A stretch of DNA of 64,000 bases, taken from NCBI RefSeq assembly GCF_003024675.1, contig NZ_PYLP01000001.1:248001-312000 (forward strand), given 5' to 3'. Source of the stretch: Faecalibacillus faecis. Lineage in GTDB: Bacteria; Bacillota_I; Bacilli_A; Erysipelotrichales; Coprobacillaceae. Under the pieces are notes generated by a model. The model did not search any database. It was not told the origin of the DNA and worked only from the letters and a program-made list of their open reading frames with translations. The position numbers and the translations under genes were made by a program. Shown piece by piece: positions 18,590 to 29,236 of the stretch. Within the stretch, counting starts at the first letter, position 1. Each line of letters begins with the position of its first letter.

Positions 18590-19804
18590 ATGGAATCATT
18601 AAGAGAATTATTTAAAATAGGTTTTGGTCCTTCTTCGTCACATACGATGGGACCGCAAAGGGCTGCTTCAAAAATCAAAGAAAAATATCCACAAGCAACA
18701 CACTATGAAGTGGATCTTTATGGTTCGCTTGCATTAACAGGAAAAGGCCATTTAACTGATTATATTATTAAAAAAACTTTAGGAGAAGAGACGCTTGTTC
18801 ATTTTAAAAGTGATAGTCTTCCTTATCATCCAAATGGTATGAAATTTTATGTTTATCAAGATGAACAACTTTTAGATACAATAACGGCTTACTCTATCGG
18901 TGGTGGAACAGTTGAATTTAAAGGGTGTCAACTCCAACAAACTAAACAAGTTTACCCTCATAAAAATCTAAAAGAAATTATTCAATATATTGAAGATAAT
19001 GGGATTTCTTTTTATGACTATGTTTTAAATTATGAAGATGAATATTTTAAAGCCTATTTATTTGATGTATTAGATAGTATGTTTACATGTGTTCAAAATG
19101 GTCTACATCATGAAGGAATCATTCCAGGAAGATTGCAACTTAAAAGAGTTGCTAAAAGTATGTACCAGCAAGCAATTAATACACGTCGTGAAAGCGAAAG
19201 AGAAAGATTATTGATTTCTAGCTATGCTTATGCCGTTTCTGAAGAAAATGCCTGTGGTAATAAAATTGTGACAGCACCAACATGTGGCGCTAGTGGTATT
19301 TTACCAGCAGTCTTATTTTATTGTTATAAACAATTAGAAATACCTCGTAAAGAATTAATTAAGGCTTTAGCGGTTGCAGGGTTATTTGGTAATGTCATTA
19401 AACATAATGCGACGATATCGGGAGCTGATGGTGGATGCCAAGCGGAAGTGGGAAGTGCTTGTGCGATGGCAGCAGCAGCTTATGGTTGGGTTTTAGAACT
19501 TAATAATTCTTTGATTGAATATGCTGCAGAAATGGGATTAGAACACAATTTAGGACTTACTTGTGATCCAGTTGGGGGATATGTACAAATTCCATGTATT
19601 GAAAGAAATGGTTTTGGGGCGTTACGCGCTATTGATGCCGCTAGCTATGCTAAACAGCTTGGTTATTTAAGAAAAAATAAAGTTTCTTTTGATTCGATTG
19701 TCAATGTTATGAAAGAAACGGGGAAAGATTTAAATAGTGCTTATAAAGAAACATCGCTTGGTGGACTCGCAAAGGAATTTGGGCTAAAAGATGGAGACGC
19801 ATAG
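18590..19804 (+). CDS. sdaA: L-serine ammonia-lyase, single-chain iron-sulfur type
   Basis: 404 residues with the beta domain first (about 1-140; GFGPSSSHTMGP) and the alpha domain second (about 160-400; KIVTAPTCGASGILPAV, GADGGCQAEVGSACAMAAAA and LGLTCDPVGGYVQIPC). Cysteines in these motifs bind the [4Fe-4S] cluster. It converts L-serine to pyruvate and ammonia. Bacillus has two separate chains placed beside fakA; here a fused enzyme has a different location between holA and hemW. AGGAG precedes the start; hemW overlaps the end by 14 bases. Confidence 0.95.
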   Translation: MESLRELFKIGFGPSSSHTMGPQRAASKIKEKYPQATHYEVDLYGSLALTGKGHLTDYIIKKTLGEETLVHFKSDSLPYHPNGMKFYVYQDEQLLDTITAYSIGGGTVEFKGCQLQQTKQVYPHKNLKEIIQYIEDNGISFYDYVLNYEDEYFKAYLFDVLDSMFTCVQNGLHHEGIIPGRLQLKRVAKSMYQQAINTRRESERERLLISSYAYAVSEENACGNKIVTAPTCGASGILPAVLFYCYKQLEIPRKELIKALAVAGLFGNVIKHNATISGADGGCQAEVGSACAMAAAAYGWVLELNNSLIEYAAEMGLEHNLGLTCDPVGGYVQIPCIERNGFGALRAIDAASYAKQLGYLRKNKVSFDSIVNVMKETGKDLNSAYKETSLGGLAKEFGLKDGDA

Positions 19805-20882
19805 TTTATACGTACATATTCCTTTTTGCGAATCTATTTGTCGCTATTGTGATTTTTGTAAGGTTTATTATGATCAAAAACAAAGTGATCTATATTTACA
19901 AAGATTGCAAGAAGAATTGTCTCAAATTGAAAATCATAATTTAAAGACGATTTATATTGGTGGGGGGACACCTAGTGCTTTAAATGATGAACAATTAGAA
20001 AAATTGATGGGAATATTAAAACCGTATAGTTTAAAAGTACAAGAATATTGTGTAGAAATGAATCCTGAATCCATGGATTATTATAAGTTAAAGATTTTAA
20101 AAAAAGGTGGTGTCAATCGTTTAAGCATTGGTGTTCAAACCTTTCAAAATAACTTATTAAAAGAAATTGATCGTCATCATAATGCGACACAAGTTAAAAA
20201 TCTTATTCGTTATGCTAAACAAATTGGTTTTGATAATATTTCCATTGATTTAATGTATGGTTTACCAAAACAAACAAAAGAAGATATTGAAAAAGATATT
20301 GATGTTTTACAAGTGTTAGATATCCAACATGTTTCTTATTATTCTTTAATTTTAGAGGAGGGAACAATCTTAAAATATCAAAATTATCAATCTTTAGATG
20401 ATGAACAAGAATATCAATGGAATCTTTTAATTGATGAAAAATTACAAGAACTTGGTTTTGATAAATATGAAATCTCAAATTATGCAAAAAAGGGATATGA
20501 GTCAAAACATAATTTAGTTTATTGGCGTTTTGAAAACTATTATGGTATCGGACTTGGCTCATGTGGTAAAAATAATCATCAAATTATTGAACATAGTCGT
20601 TCATTGACTAAATACTTAAATGGTGATTTTAAAACAACAACGATTGAACAAAGTAAAGAAGAAATGATGTTTGATCAAGTGATGATGTCACTAAGGTTAG
20701 TGGAAGGATTAAATCTTGAAGTGTTTAAAGAAAGATATCAAGAAGATGCTTTGGAGATTTATCAAGATGCTATTGATAAAAATAAAAAAGAAGGACGTCT
20801 TGTAATAGAAGATAATTTTTTAAAGGCAACCAAAGAAGGTCTTTATGTTTTAAATGATATACTTGTTGATTTTATGAAATAG
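19791..20882 (+). CDS. hemW: Radical SAM heme chaperone HemW (HemN-like)
   Basis: 363 residues. The radical SAM motif is CESICRYCDFC near residues 13-23 (CxxxCxxC plus the extra Cys seen in HemW), followed by YIGGGTPSAL and the GVQTF region, then a HemN C-terminal domain. This group lacks the coproporphyrinogen dehydrogenase signature of true HemN and is thought to deliver heme. In Bacillus it precedes hrcA exactly as here. The start lies within the end of sdaA. Confidence 0.93.
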   Translation: METHSLYVHIPFCESICRYCDFCKVYYDQKQSDLYLQRLQEELSQIENHNLKTIYIGGGTPSALNDEQLEKLMGILKPYSLKVQEYCVEMNPESMDYYKLKILKKGGVNRLSIGVQTFQNNLLKEIDRHHNATQVKNLIRYAKQIGFDNISIDLMYGLPKQTKEDIEKDIDVLQVLDIQHVSYYSLILEEGTILKYQNYQSLDDEQEYQWNLLIDEKLQELGFDKYEISNYAKKGYESKHNLVYWRFENYYGIGLGSCGKNNHQIIEHSRSLTKYLNGDFKTTTIEQSKEEMMFDQVMMSLRLVEGLNLEVFKERYQEDALEIYQDAIDKNKKEGRLVIEDNFLKATKEGLYVLNDILVDFMK

Positions 20883-20908
20883 CACATTGTGCTATTTTTT
20901 TAATTTTT
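20881..20908 (+). terminator. Terminator after hemW
   Basis: ATAGCAC / GTGCTAT stem with a 3-base loop, followed by a T-rich tract; the stem begins at the hemW stop codon. Confidence 0.8.
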
Positions 20909-20909
20909 T

Positions 20910-20936
20910 TTAGCACCAAGTTATTGACAGTGCTAA
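20910..20936. promoter_or_regulatory. CIRCE operator 1 (upstream copy)
   Basis: TTAGCACCA-N9-CAGTGCTAA, one mismatch per arm from the CIRCE consensus TTAGCACTC-N9-GAGTGCTAA (two in the left arm). It covers the -35 hexamer of the hrcA promoter. CIRCE is the binding site of HrcA. Confidence 0.88.
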
Positions 20937-20951
20937 AATAAAATGTATAAT
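20924..20951 (+). promoter_or_regulatory. Sigma-A promoter of hrcA-grpE-dnaK
   Basis: TTGACA (20924-20929), 16 bases, TATAAT (20946-20951). It is framed by two CIRCE elements, one overlapping the -35 and one starting 5 bases after the -10. Confidence 0.9.
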
Positions 20952-20955
20952 GTAT

Positions 20956-20982
20956 TTAGCACAAGAGAAATAGGAGTGCTAA
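20956..20982. promoter_or_regulatory. CIRCE operator 2 (downstream copy)
   Basis: TTAGCACAA-N9-GAGTGCTAA with a perfect right arm, centred 46 bases after the first CIRCE and placed over the expected transcription start. Confidence 0.95.
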
Positions 20983-20996
20983 AGGTGGTGGACTTG

Positions 20997-22025
20997 ATGT
21001 TAACGGCAAGACAAATGCTGATATTCAAATGTATCGTTGAAGAATTTATCGAAAATGCTGAACCGGTTGGATCCAAAGCATTGATGATGAAATATCAACT
21101 TCCTTATTCAAGTGCAACAATTCGTAATGAAATGAACTTTCTAGAAAATTATGGTTATCTAGAAAAAACACATATTTCTTCTGGAAGAGTACCTTCTAAA
21201 GAAGGCTATCGTTTCTATGTTCATAATTTAGGAAAAGTTGATTTGGATGAAGGAACAAAAAATCAAGTTGCTACAATTATTAATAAGCATCGTCGAAATT
21301 TAAATGAGATGGTGCATGAAAGTTGTAACATGTTGAGTGAATTAACTCATCTTACAAGTGTTGCATTAGGAAATGCATCGGATGATACATTGCAACGCAT
21401 ATCTGTTGTCCCTTTGGATGATGGACGTGTAACAGCAATTATCATTACAAGACAAGGACATGTTGAAAATAAAGTTTTCCAATTCTCAAGTGATGTTGAA
21501 ATGGAAGATTTATTAAGCTGTGTTAACGTGATGAATGAATTACTTATAGGAACGCCTATTAGTGAAGTGGCATTTCATTTAGAACGAGATGTTCGACCAA
21601 TTCTTACAACACAAGTGAAACAACATGAAGAATTGTTTAATGCATTTTTAGAAGCATTTGTTAAATTTGCTTCAAATAGTGTTTATTTTTCTGGAAAAGA
21701 AAATATCTTATATCAACCAGAATTTAATGATGTTGATAAATTAAGAAGGCTTGTAAGTGCTTTTGAAAATTCAAAAGTATGGAAAACTCTACCGTTATCG
21801 AGTGAGGATGGTATTCAAATCAATATTGGTAATGAAACACCTCTAGGAACGATGAATGATGTTTCAGTAATCTCTGCTTCTTTTAAAACAGGGGAAACAT
21901 CAAAAGGTTCTATTTCGGTAATCGGTCCAACAAGAATGCCTTATGAAAAAGTTGTGGCATTAGTAGAGTATATAACTGAAAATATTGAAAAGGCTTGTTT
22001 AGAAGAAAAACAAGATGAGAAATAG
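20997..22025 (+). CDS. hrcA: Heat-inducible transcription repressor HrcA
   Basis: 342-residue repressor of the chaperone operon, whose folding depends on GroEL. It begins MLTARQMLIFKCIVEEFI, then PVGSKALMMKY, SSATIRNEMNFLENYGYLEKTH and SSGRVPSKEGYRFYV, the standard winged-helix and linker sequences. I chose ATG 20997 (AAAGGTGG about 8 bases upstream); longer frames would run through the CIRCE operators. It leads the operon hrcA-grpE-dnaK and represses it through the two CIRCE sites. Confidence 0.97.
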   Translation: MLTARQMLIFKCIVEEFIENAEPVGSKALMMKYQLPYSSATIRNEMNFLENYGYLEKTHISSGRVPSKEGYRFYVHNLGKVDLDEGTKNQVATIINKHRRNLNEMVHESCNMLSELTHLTSVALGNASDDTLQRISVVPLDDGRVTAIIITRQGHVENKVFQFSSDVEMEDLLSCVNVMNELLIGTPISEVAFHLERDVRPILTTQVKQHEELFNAFLEAFVKFASNSVYFSGKENILYQPEFNDVDKLRRLVSAFENSKVWKTLPLSSEDGIQINIGNETPLGTMNDVSVISASFKTGETSKGSISVIGPTRMPYEKVVALVEYITENIEKACLEEKQDEK

Positions 22026-22036
22026 AGGTGAACAAA

Positions 22037-24413
<2,377 letters not shown>

Positions 24414-24419
24414 TCAATT

Positions 24420-24448
24420 AAAAAACCAAGGTTCTTCCTTGGTTTTTT
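24420..24448 (+). terminator. Terminator between dnaK and dnaJ
   Basis: AACCAAGG / CCTTGGTT stem, 5-base loop, T run. It should reduce dnaJ transcription relative to dnaK. Confidence 0.9.
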
Positions 24449-24474
24449 AAAAGTATTATAGAAAGGATGATTTT

Positions 24475-25596
24475 ATGGCAAGTAAAAGAGATTTTTATGA
24501 AGTCTTAGGGATTTCAAAAACAGCGAATGCTGATGAAATAAAACGTGCATATCGTAAAAAAGCAAAACAATATCATCCCGATATCTGTAAAGAACCTGAT
24601 GCAGAAGAAAAATTTAAAGAAGTTCAAGAAGCTTATGAAGTTTTATCTGATGATAATAAAAGAGCGGCTTATGATCGTTATGGACATGCTGCCTTTGAAC
24701 AAGGTGCAGGTGGTGCTGGAGCTAGTGGCTTTGGTGGCTTTGGTTTTGAAGATGTCGATTTAGGAGATATTTTTGGATCATTCTTTGGTGGCGGGGGAAG
24801 TCGTCGTCAAAGACAAAATGGACCACGTCGTGGTGATGATCATTTAATGCGTCTAGAAATTGACTTTATGGATGCTATCAATGGTATTAAAAAAGATATT
24901 AAAGTAACTTACGATGCAGAATGTTCGCATTGTCATGGTAGTGGAGCAAAAACACCAAATGATGTACAAACATGTTCTCATTGTAATGGTACAGGAACAA
25001 TTTCTAAACAACAACAATCTCCATTTGGTACATTTGTAACACAAACAACATGTCCACACTGTAACGGTACAGGTAAAGAAATTAAAGTTAAATGTCCAGA
25101 TTGTCATGGTAAAGGTTATATCAATAAAACAGTCACTGTTCAATTAGATATTCCTGCTGGTATCAACGATGGACAACAATTACGTGTTGCTGGAAAAGGT
25201 GGCAGAGGTGCAAATGGTGGACCTAACGGTGACTTGTTTGTAGAAATTCGTGTTAGAAATAATACTCACTTTGTAAGAGAAGGAAGAAATATTCATATGA
25301 CAATTCCTATTAGTTCAATTGATGCAACTTTAGGATGTGAAATAGATGTCCCAACTGTACAAGGTGATGTAAAAGTTAAAATCCCAGCTGGAACTCAATC
25401 TGGAACAACTTTACGTTTAAAAGGTAAAGGAGTTAAGGATTTAAGAGGAAGTAGCTATGGAGATCAAATGGTTAAAGTGGATGTTAAGATTCCAACAAAA
25501 CTTTCTAGTAAAGAAAAATCACTTTATGAACAATTACAAAAGTTAAATAAAAAAGAATCAATCTTTGATTCATTTAAAAAACAATTTAAAAAATAA
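24475..25596 (+). CDS. dnaJ: Co-chaperone DnaJ (Hsp40)
   Basis: 373 residues: J domain (1-70) with the HPD motif in KQYHPDI, a Gly/Phe-rich region (about 75-115), four zinc-finger repeats CSHCHGSG-type ([32 protein letters not shown]) and the C-terminal substrate domains. It stimulates DnaK ATPase and presents clients. It follows dnaK after a terminator and likely depends on read-through from the CIRCE promoter. Confidence 0.99.
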   Translation: MASKRDFYEVLGISKTANADEIKRAYRKKAKQYHPDICKEPDAEEKFKEVQEAYEVLSDDNKRAAYDRYGHAAFEQGAGGAGASGFGGFGFEDVDLGDIFGSFFGGGGSRRQRQNGPRRGDDHLMRLEIDFMDAINGIKKDIKVTYDAECSHCHGSGAKTPNDVQTCSHCNGTGTISKQQQSPFGTFVTQTTCPHCNGTGKEIKVKCPDCHGKGYINKTVTVQLDIPAGINDGQQLRVAGKGGRGANGGPNGDLFVEIRVRNNTHFVREGRNIHMTIPISSIDATLGCEIDVPTVQGDVKVKIPAGTQSGTTLRLKGKGVKDLRGSSYGDQMVKVDVKIPTKLSSKEKSLYEQLQKLNKKESIFDSFKKQFKK

Positions 25597-25632
25597 AAAG
25601 ATTTCAGTCCGTTATGGATTGAAATCTTTTTT
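25597..25632 (+). terminator. Terminator after dnaJ
   Basis: AAAAGATTTCA-G-TCC / GGA-T-TGAAATCTTTT stem with a 5-base loop, followed by T. Confidence 0.9.
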
Positions 25633-25645
25633 CTACAAAGAATAA

Positions 25646-25671
25646 TAAAAAAACAGTACATATGTACTGTT
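25646..25671 (-). terminator. Terminator after rpmB (minus strand)
   Basis: Palindrome ACAGTACA-TA-TGTACTGT. Read on the minus strand it is followed by seven T, so it ends the rpmB transcript. Confidence 0.82.
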
Positions 25672-25681
25672 AATCTATTAT

Positions 25682-25867
25682 CTATCCAGCTTTTCTTAAT
25701 GTTCTTAACTCTTTAGCAGAAATTCTAACTTTTGTAGGTTTACCATCTACTAAAATAGTAGCTTTTTGTAAGTTAACATTCCATTTTCTTCTACTTGAGT
25801 TTAACGCATGAGAACGAGTGTTTCCTGATAATGGACCTCTACCACTGATTTGGCATTTTCTTGACAT
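25682..25867 (-). CDS. rpmB: 50S ribosomal protein L28
   Basis: 61 residues, [20 protein letters not shown] and onward: the short bacterial L28 with one N-terminal Cys only, so not the zinc-binding form. The start follows GGAGGG on the minus strand. Bacillus also has rpmB divergent from yloU (asp23 family) and yloV (fakA), as here. Confidence 0.97.
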   Translation of the reverse strand: MSRKCQISGRGPLSGNTRSHALNSSRRKWNVNLQKATILVDGKPTKVRISAKELRTLRKAG

Positions 25868-25907
25868 GTTTTTTCCCTCCTTTAGTAGTTGTTCTACGTA
25901 CTGTGTT

Positions 25908-25936
25908 ATAATAGCATTTTTATTTATATAATGCAA
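25908..25936 (-). promoter_or_regulatory. Promoter of rpmB
   Basis: On the minus strand TTGCAT (25936-25931), 17 bases, TATTAT (25913-25908), about 40 bases before the start codon. Confidence 0.7.
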
Positions 25937-26085
25937 ATGTTTTTTAATAAAAAACACACATTTTGTCATTTGTTTGTTAAAAATATTTTAAATACTAATA
26001 AAAAATCTTTAAATTCTATTTTTTTAAGTTAAGTTGTGATATGATTGCAAAGATTTGAAAAAGCGACTAAAAGAGAGTTAATAAT

Positions 26086-26114
26086 TTGTAAATATTCTAT
26101 TTTTAAGGTATAAT
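26086..26114 (+). promoter_or_regulatory. Promoter of asp23-fakA
   Basis: TTGTAA (26086-26091), 17 bases, TATAAT (26109-26114), 39 bases before the asp23 start. Confidence 0.75.
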
Positions 26115-26153
26115 TAATTTTGAACATGAAATCATTTTAAGGAGGATAACTTG

Positions 26154-26510
26154 ATGATTGAAAAAAATACAAATTTAGGATCAGTAAATATTTCTTTAGA
26201 TGTTGTTTCTACCGTTGCTGGTGGTGCAGCAACTGAATGTTATGGGGTTGTAGGAATGGCAAGCCAAAAGAAATTAAAAGATGGATTTTATGAATTACTT
26301 AAGAAGGAAAACTTTTCTAAAGGAATTATTGCAAGTGATGGTGAAACTGGCTTAATTTTAGATTTATATATCATTTTAGGATATGGTATTAAAATTAATG
26401 AAATTTTAGTTGAAGTTCAAAAGAAAGTAAAATATGTCGTTGAATCAACGTTAGATGTAAAAGTCGAAGCTGTTAATGTTTATGTTCAAGGGCTTCGTAA
26501 TATTGATTAG
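26154..26510 (+). CDS. Asp23/Gls24 family envelope-stress protein (YloU-like)
   Basis: 118 residues with the Asp23 fold: NLGSVNISLDVVSTVAGGAATECYGVVGM in outline near the start and VNVYVQGLRN at the end. Family members bind the membrane or associate with it and respond to envelope stress; this one is YloU-like by position just before the fatty acid kinase gene. ATG 26154 is 8 bases after AGGAGG (TTG 26151 is a less likely alternative). Confidence 0.93.
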   Translation: MIEKNTNLGSVNISLDVVSTVAGGAATECYGVVGMASQKKLKDGFYELLKKENFSKGIIASDGETGLILDLYIILGYGIKINEILVEVQKKVKYVVESTLDVKVEAVNVYVQGLRNID

Positions 26511-26522
26511 TGGAGGAAAAAT

Positions 26523-28187
26523 ATGCAAATACTTACAGGAAAGCTATTTAAAGAGATGGTTTTATGTGGTGCGAATACTCTTCATAATAATCATCCTGAA
26601 ATTGATGCTTTAAACGTATTCCCTGTACCTGATGGAGATACTGGGACAAATATGTCAATGACTTTCAATGCAGGTGCTGCAGAAGTAAAAGACATGGATA
26701 CAGACAATATCTATGATATTGCTAAGAAATTATCTAAAGGATTATTAATGGGAGCTCGTGGAAACTCGGGTGTTATCTTATCACAAATCTTTAGAGGATT
26801 CGCAATGGGTTTAGAAGGTCATGAAAGTGTTGATGCTGTAGCTTTTGCGAATGCTTGGAAAAGTGGAGCAGAAGTTGCTTATAAAGCTGTCATGAGACCA
26901 GTTGAAGGAACAATCTTAACAGTTATTAGAGAAGCAAGTGAAAAAATCGTAGAATATACTCAACCAGGAATGGAAATTGAAGATGTATTCTCATATTTTG
27001 TTAAAGAAGCAGAAAACTCATTAGAAAGAACACCCGAATTACTTCCAGTATTAAAAGAAGTAGGTGTTGTAGATAGTGGGGGAGCTGGTTTATTACTTGT
27101 TTTAACTGGATTTATGGCTGCTTTAACAGGAGACCGTGTTGATTTTGTTGATATTAAATCAGAAGGTCAAGTAAATGCAGGAACTGAATTAGAATCAGGT
27201 GAAGAAGGATATGGATACTGTACAGAATTTATTGTTCGTCTTGAACCTTCATTAATTGATAAATTCTCAGAAAACCAATTAAAGAAAGAATTAGAAAGAA
27301 TTCCAGGAAACAGTATTGTCGTTGTACAAGATGAAGATATCGTTAAAGTACACGTACATACATTAAAACCAGGTGAGGCCTTAAACTTAGCACAAAGATT
27401 TGGTGAATTTGTTAAATTAAAAATTGAAAATATGCAAGAACAAGCAAATAATTTACAAAATGCTGCAGCAAGTCAAGAAAGTATCGTTGGTGTTGATGAT
27501 AAAAATCCTCAATCTAAACGAGAAGCTAAAGAAACAGCAATCATTTCTGTTTGTGCCGGACAGGGTGTAGAAGATGCTTTCTTAGAATTGCATTGTGATT
27601 ATGTTGTTAGTGGTGGACAAACAATGAATCCATCTACTGAAGACATGGTTGCGGCAGTTAAAGAAGTAAATGCTAAAAATGTAATCATTTTACCAAATAA
27701 CTCTAATATCGTTATGACTGCTCAACAAACTGCAACAATTTTAGAAGATGAAGTAAATGTGATTGTTATTCCAACAAAAACAATTCCACAAGGTTTGTCA
27801 GCATGTGTTATGTATAACCCAGAAGCGTCTTTAGAAGACAATATTGCTGAAATGGAAGATGCTGTTGCTAATGTTAAAACTGGACAAGTAACATTTGCGA
27901 TTAAAGATACAAACATCGATGGTGTTGAAATTAAAGCAAATGACTACATGGCTTTAGTCGAAAAAGATATCGTTGCATGTAAACCAAATAAATTAGATGC
28001 TTTAAAAGTATGTTTAGAAAAACTAGTAGATGAAGATTCTGAATTAATTACTTTACTTGTTGGTGAAGATGTTGTTGATGAAGAAGTAGAAGAAATCGAA
28101 AGCTACATTGAAGATAACTTTGATGCAGAAGTAGATATTATCGAAGGAAAACAACCTGTTTATTCATTTATTATTGGTGTCGAATAA
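26523..28187 (+). CDS. fakA: Fatty acid kinase ATP-binding subunit FakA (YloV)
   Basis: 554 residues: N-terminal DhaL/DAK2 domain (about 1-205) with the ATP/Mg motif NVFPVPDGDTGTNMSMT and GARGNSGVILSQIFRGF, a central domain and a C-terminal DegV-like region. FakA transfers phosphate to exogenous fatty acid held by a FakB protein. GGAGG precedes the start, 12 bases after asp23. In Bacillus sdaAB-sdaAA follow; here they have moved (see sdaA). Confidence 0.95.
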   Translation: MQILTGKLFKEMVLCGANTLHNNHPEIDALNVFPVPDGDTGTNMSMTFNAGAAEVKDMDTDNIYDIAKKLSKGLLMGARGNSGVILSQIFRGFAMGLEGHESVDAVAFANAWKSGAEVAYKAVMRPVEGTILTVIREASEKIVEYTQPGMEIEDVFSYFVKEAENSLERTPELLPVLKEVGVVDSGGAGLLLVLTGFMAALTGDRVDFVDIKSEGQVNAGTELESGEEGYGYCTEFIVRLEPSLIDKFSENQLKKELERIPGNSIVVVQDEDIVKVHVHTLKPGEALNLAQRFGEFVKLKIENMQEQANNLQNAAASQESIVGVDDKNPQSKREAKETAIISVCAGQGVEDAFLELHCDYVVSGGQTMNPSTEDMVAAVKEVNAKNVIILPNNSNIVMTAQQTATILEDEVNVIVIPTKTIPQGLSACVMYNPEASLEDNIAEMEDAVANVKTGQVTFAIKDTNIDGVEIKANDYMALVEKDIVACKPNKLDALKVCLEKLVDEDSELITLLVGEDVVDEEVEEIESYIEDNFDAEVDIIEGKQPVYSFIIGVE

Positions 28188-28205
28188 AATTATTATAAAG
28201 TTAAA

Positions 28206-28236
28206 AAGGTCCTTAGAGAAATCTAAGGGCTTTTTT
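28206..28236. terminator. Terminator after fakA
   Basis: CCTTAGA / TCTAAGG stem with loop GAAA, then T6. It lies between the convergent ends of fakA and the AraC-type gene and may serve both. Confidence 0.88.
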
Positions 28237-29050
28237 ACTGATTTATATTGTTTTTAAATTCTAGAGGAGATCGACCATATTTTTTTTTAAATACTTTAGA
28301 AAAATAATTAGGATCTTCAAAACCACAAAAATAGGCAATTTCTTTAACATTTAACTCATCATTTATAAGAAGTTCTGTGGCTTTTTTTAAACGATAATCC
28401 AAAAGGTATTGATGGATTGTTGTATTGTATTTTGATTTAAAATGATTAAGTAGAGTTCCACGACTACAGAAAAAATAAGAACATAATTCTTCAATTGTAA
28501 TTTGTTTATTGTAGTTTGCAATGATATAGTGTTTAACTTCTTGGGCAAGATGATCATGTTTTGCTTGGATACGGTTTGTAAGTGAAATGTATTTTGCACA
28601 TACATCACAAATATTCGCAAAAGCATAAACTTGTTCATCGTTTAAAATTGTAATTTCTGTGATATATTTTTTTAATATTTCTTTTTCTTGAAAATATTCT
28701 TTAGATTTTTCAAGGATTTCAGAATAATTTCTATATGTTCCTATAACGGCCTGTCCCATCATTAAATAACCAGTTAAACTTCCATAAGAATAAAGAGGCA
28801 TAATTGCTTCATTTAAACCAAAGTGACATTTATAAATATAAAGTTCACCCGTTTTTTTGACATGTTCCATAGCTTTATAATCACAATCAATACAATGTTG
28901 AAAAGCATTGTTGTTTTTTTCTAATTCATTACAAAATTTTGATTTCTTATGAGGATAAGAAGCTAATAAATTTTGGTTCAAATCAAATATAGACATATTC
29001 AAACCTGATATTTTATATAAATCTTTTAATAAGTTTTCTAATTCATTCAT
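28235..29050 (-). CDS. AraC-family regulator with PocR sensory domain
   Basis: 271 residues. The N-terminal half is a PocR-type ligand domain with the cysteines FC40, HCIDC (53, 56) and YKC75HFG, and GYLMMGQAV. The C-terminal 100 residues are two AraC helix-turn-helix motifs (ITIEELCSYFFCSRGTLLNHFKSKY and VKEIAYFCGFEDPNYFSKVFKKKYGRSP, in pieces). I chose the ATG at 29050 because GGAGA stands 7 bases before it; the ATG at 29062 is upstream of that site. It is divergent from the beta-galactosidase gene, so sugar or diol control of that gene is a fair guess. Confidence 0.9.
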   Translation of the reverse strand: MNELENLLKDLYKISGLNMSIFDLNQNLLASYPHKKSKFCNELEKNNNAFQHCIDCDYKAMEHVKKTGELYIYKCHFGLNEAIMPLYSYGSLTGYLMMGQAVIGTYRNYSEILEKSKEYFQEKEILKKYITEITILNDEQVYAFANICDVCAKYISLTNRIQAKHDHLAQEVKHYIIANYNKQITIEELCSYFFCSRGTLLNHFKSKYNTTIHQYLLDYRLKKATELLINDELNVKEIAYFCGFEDPNYFSKVFKKKYGRSPLEFKNNINQ

Positions 29051-29131
29051 AATATTCTCCATACTTTATATAATATAAGCTTATAATTATTATACTTCTT
29101 TCTTTTTATATCATAAATAGGTAGAAATATA

Positions 29132-29236
29132 ATGAATAAAAAACATATTTATACTTTTTTACTCTATATTATACTTTGTTCCATTTCTATTTCTTTTTAT
29201 CTCATTTATGATATTGTCAGGAGGAAAGAGAAATGA
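29132..29236 (+). CDS. 34-residue membrane peptide overlapping the lacZ start
   Basis: Frame of 34 codons, MNKKHIYTFLLYIILCSISI followed by SFYLIYDIVRRKEK: a basic start, one 21-residue hydrophobic segment and a strongly basic end. Its TGA overlaps the lacZ ATG (ATGA), and the AGGAGG site of lacZ forms its two Arg codons, a layout expected for translational coupling. Only a weak GGTAG lies upstream of its own ATG. It could be a leader peptide tuning lacZ, a small membrane protein, or chance; the coupling geometry is the main support. Confidence 0.45.
   Translation: MNKKHIYTFLLYIILCSISISFYLIYDIVRRKEK

Noticed and set aside
20943-20996. Longer HrcA start at ATG 20943
   Set aside because: It would translate through the CIRCE operator and near the -10; ATG 20997 has a ribosome site and the usual MLT-R-Q N-terminus.
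24853-25143. Cys-rich minus-strand frame opposite dnaJ
   Set aside because: It is the antisense shadow of the DnaJ zinc-finger repeats, without ribosome site.
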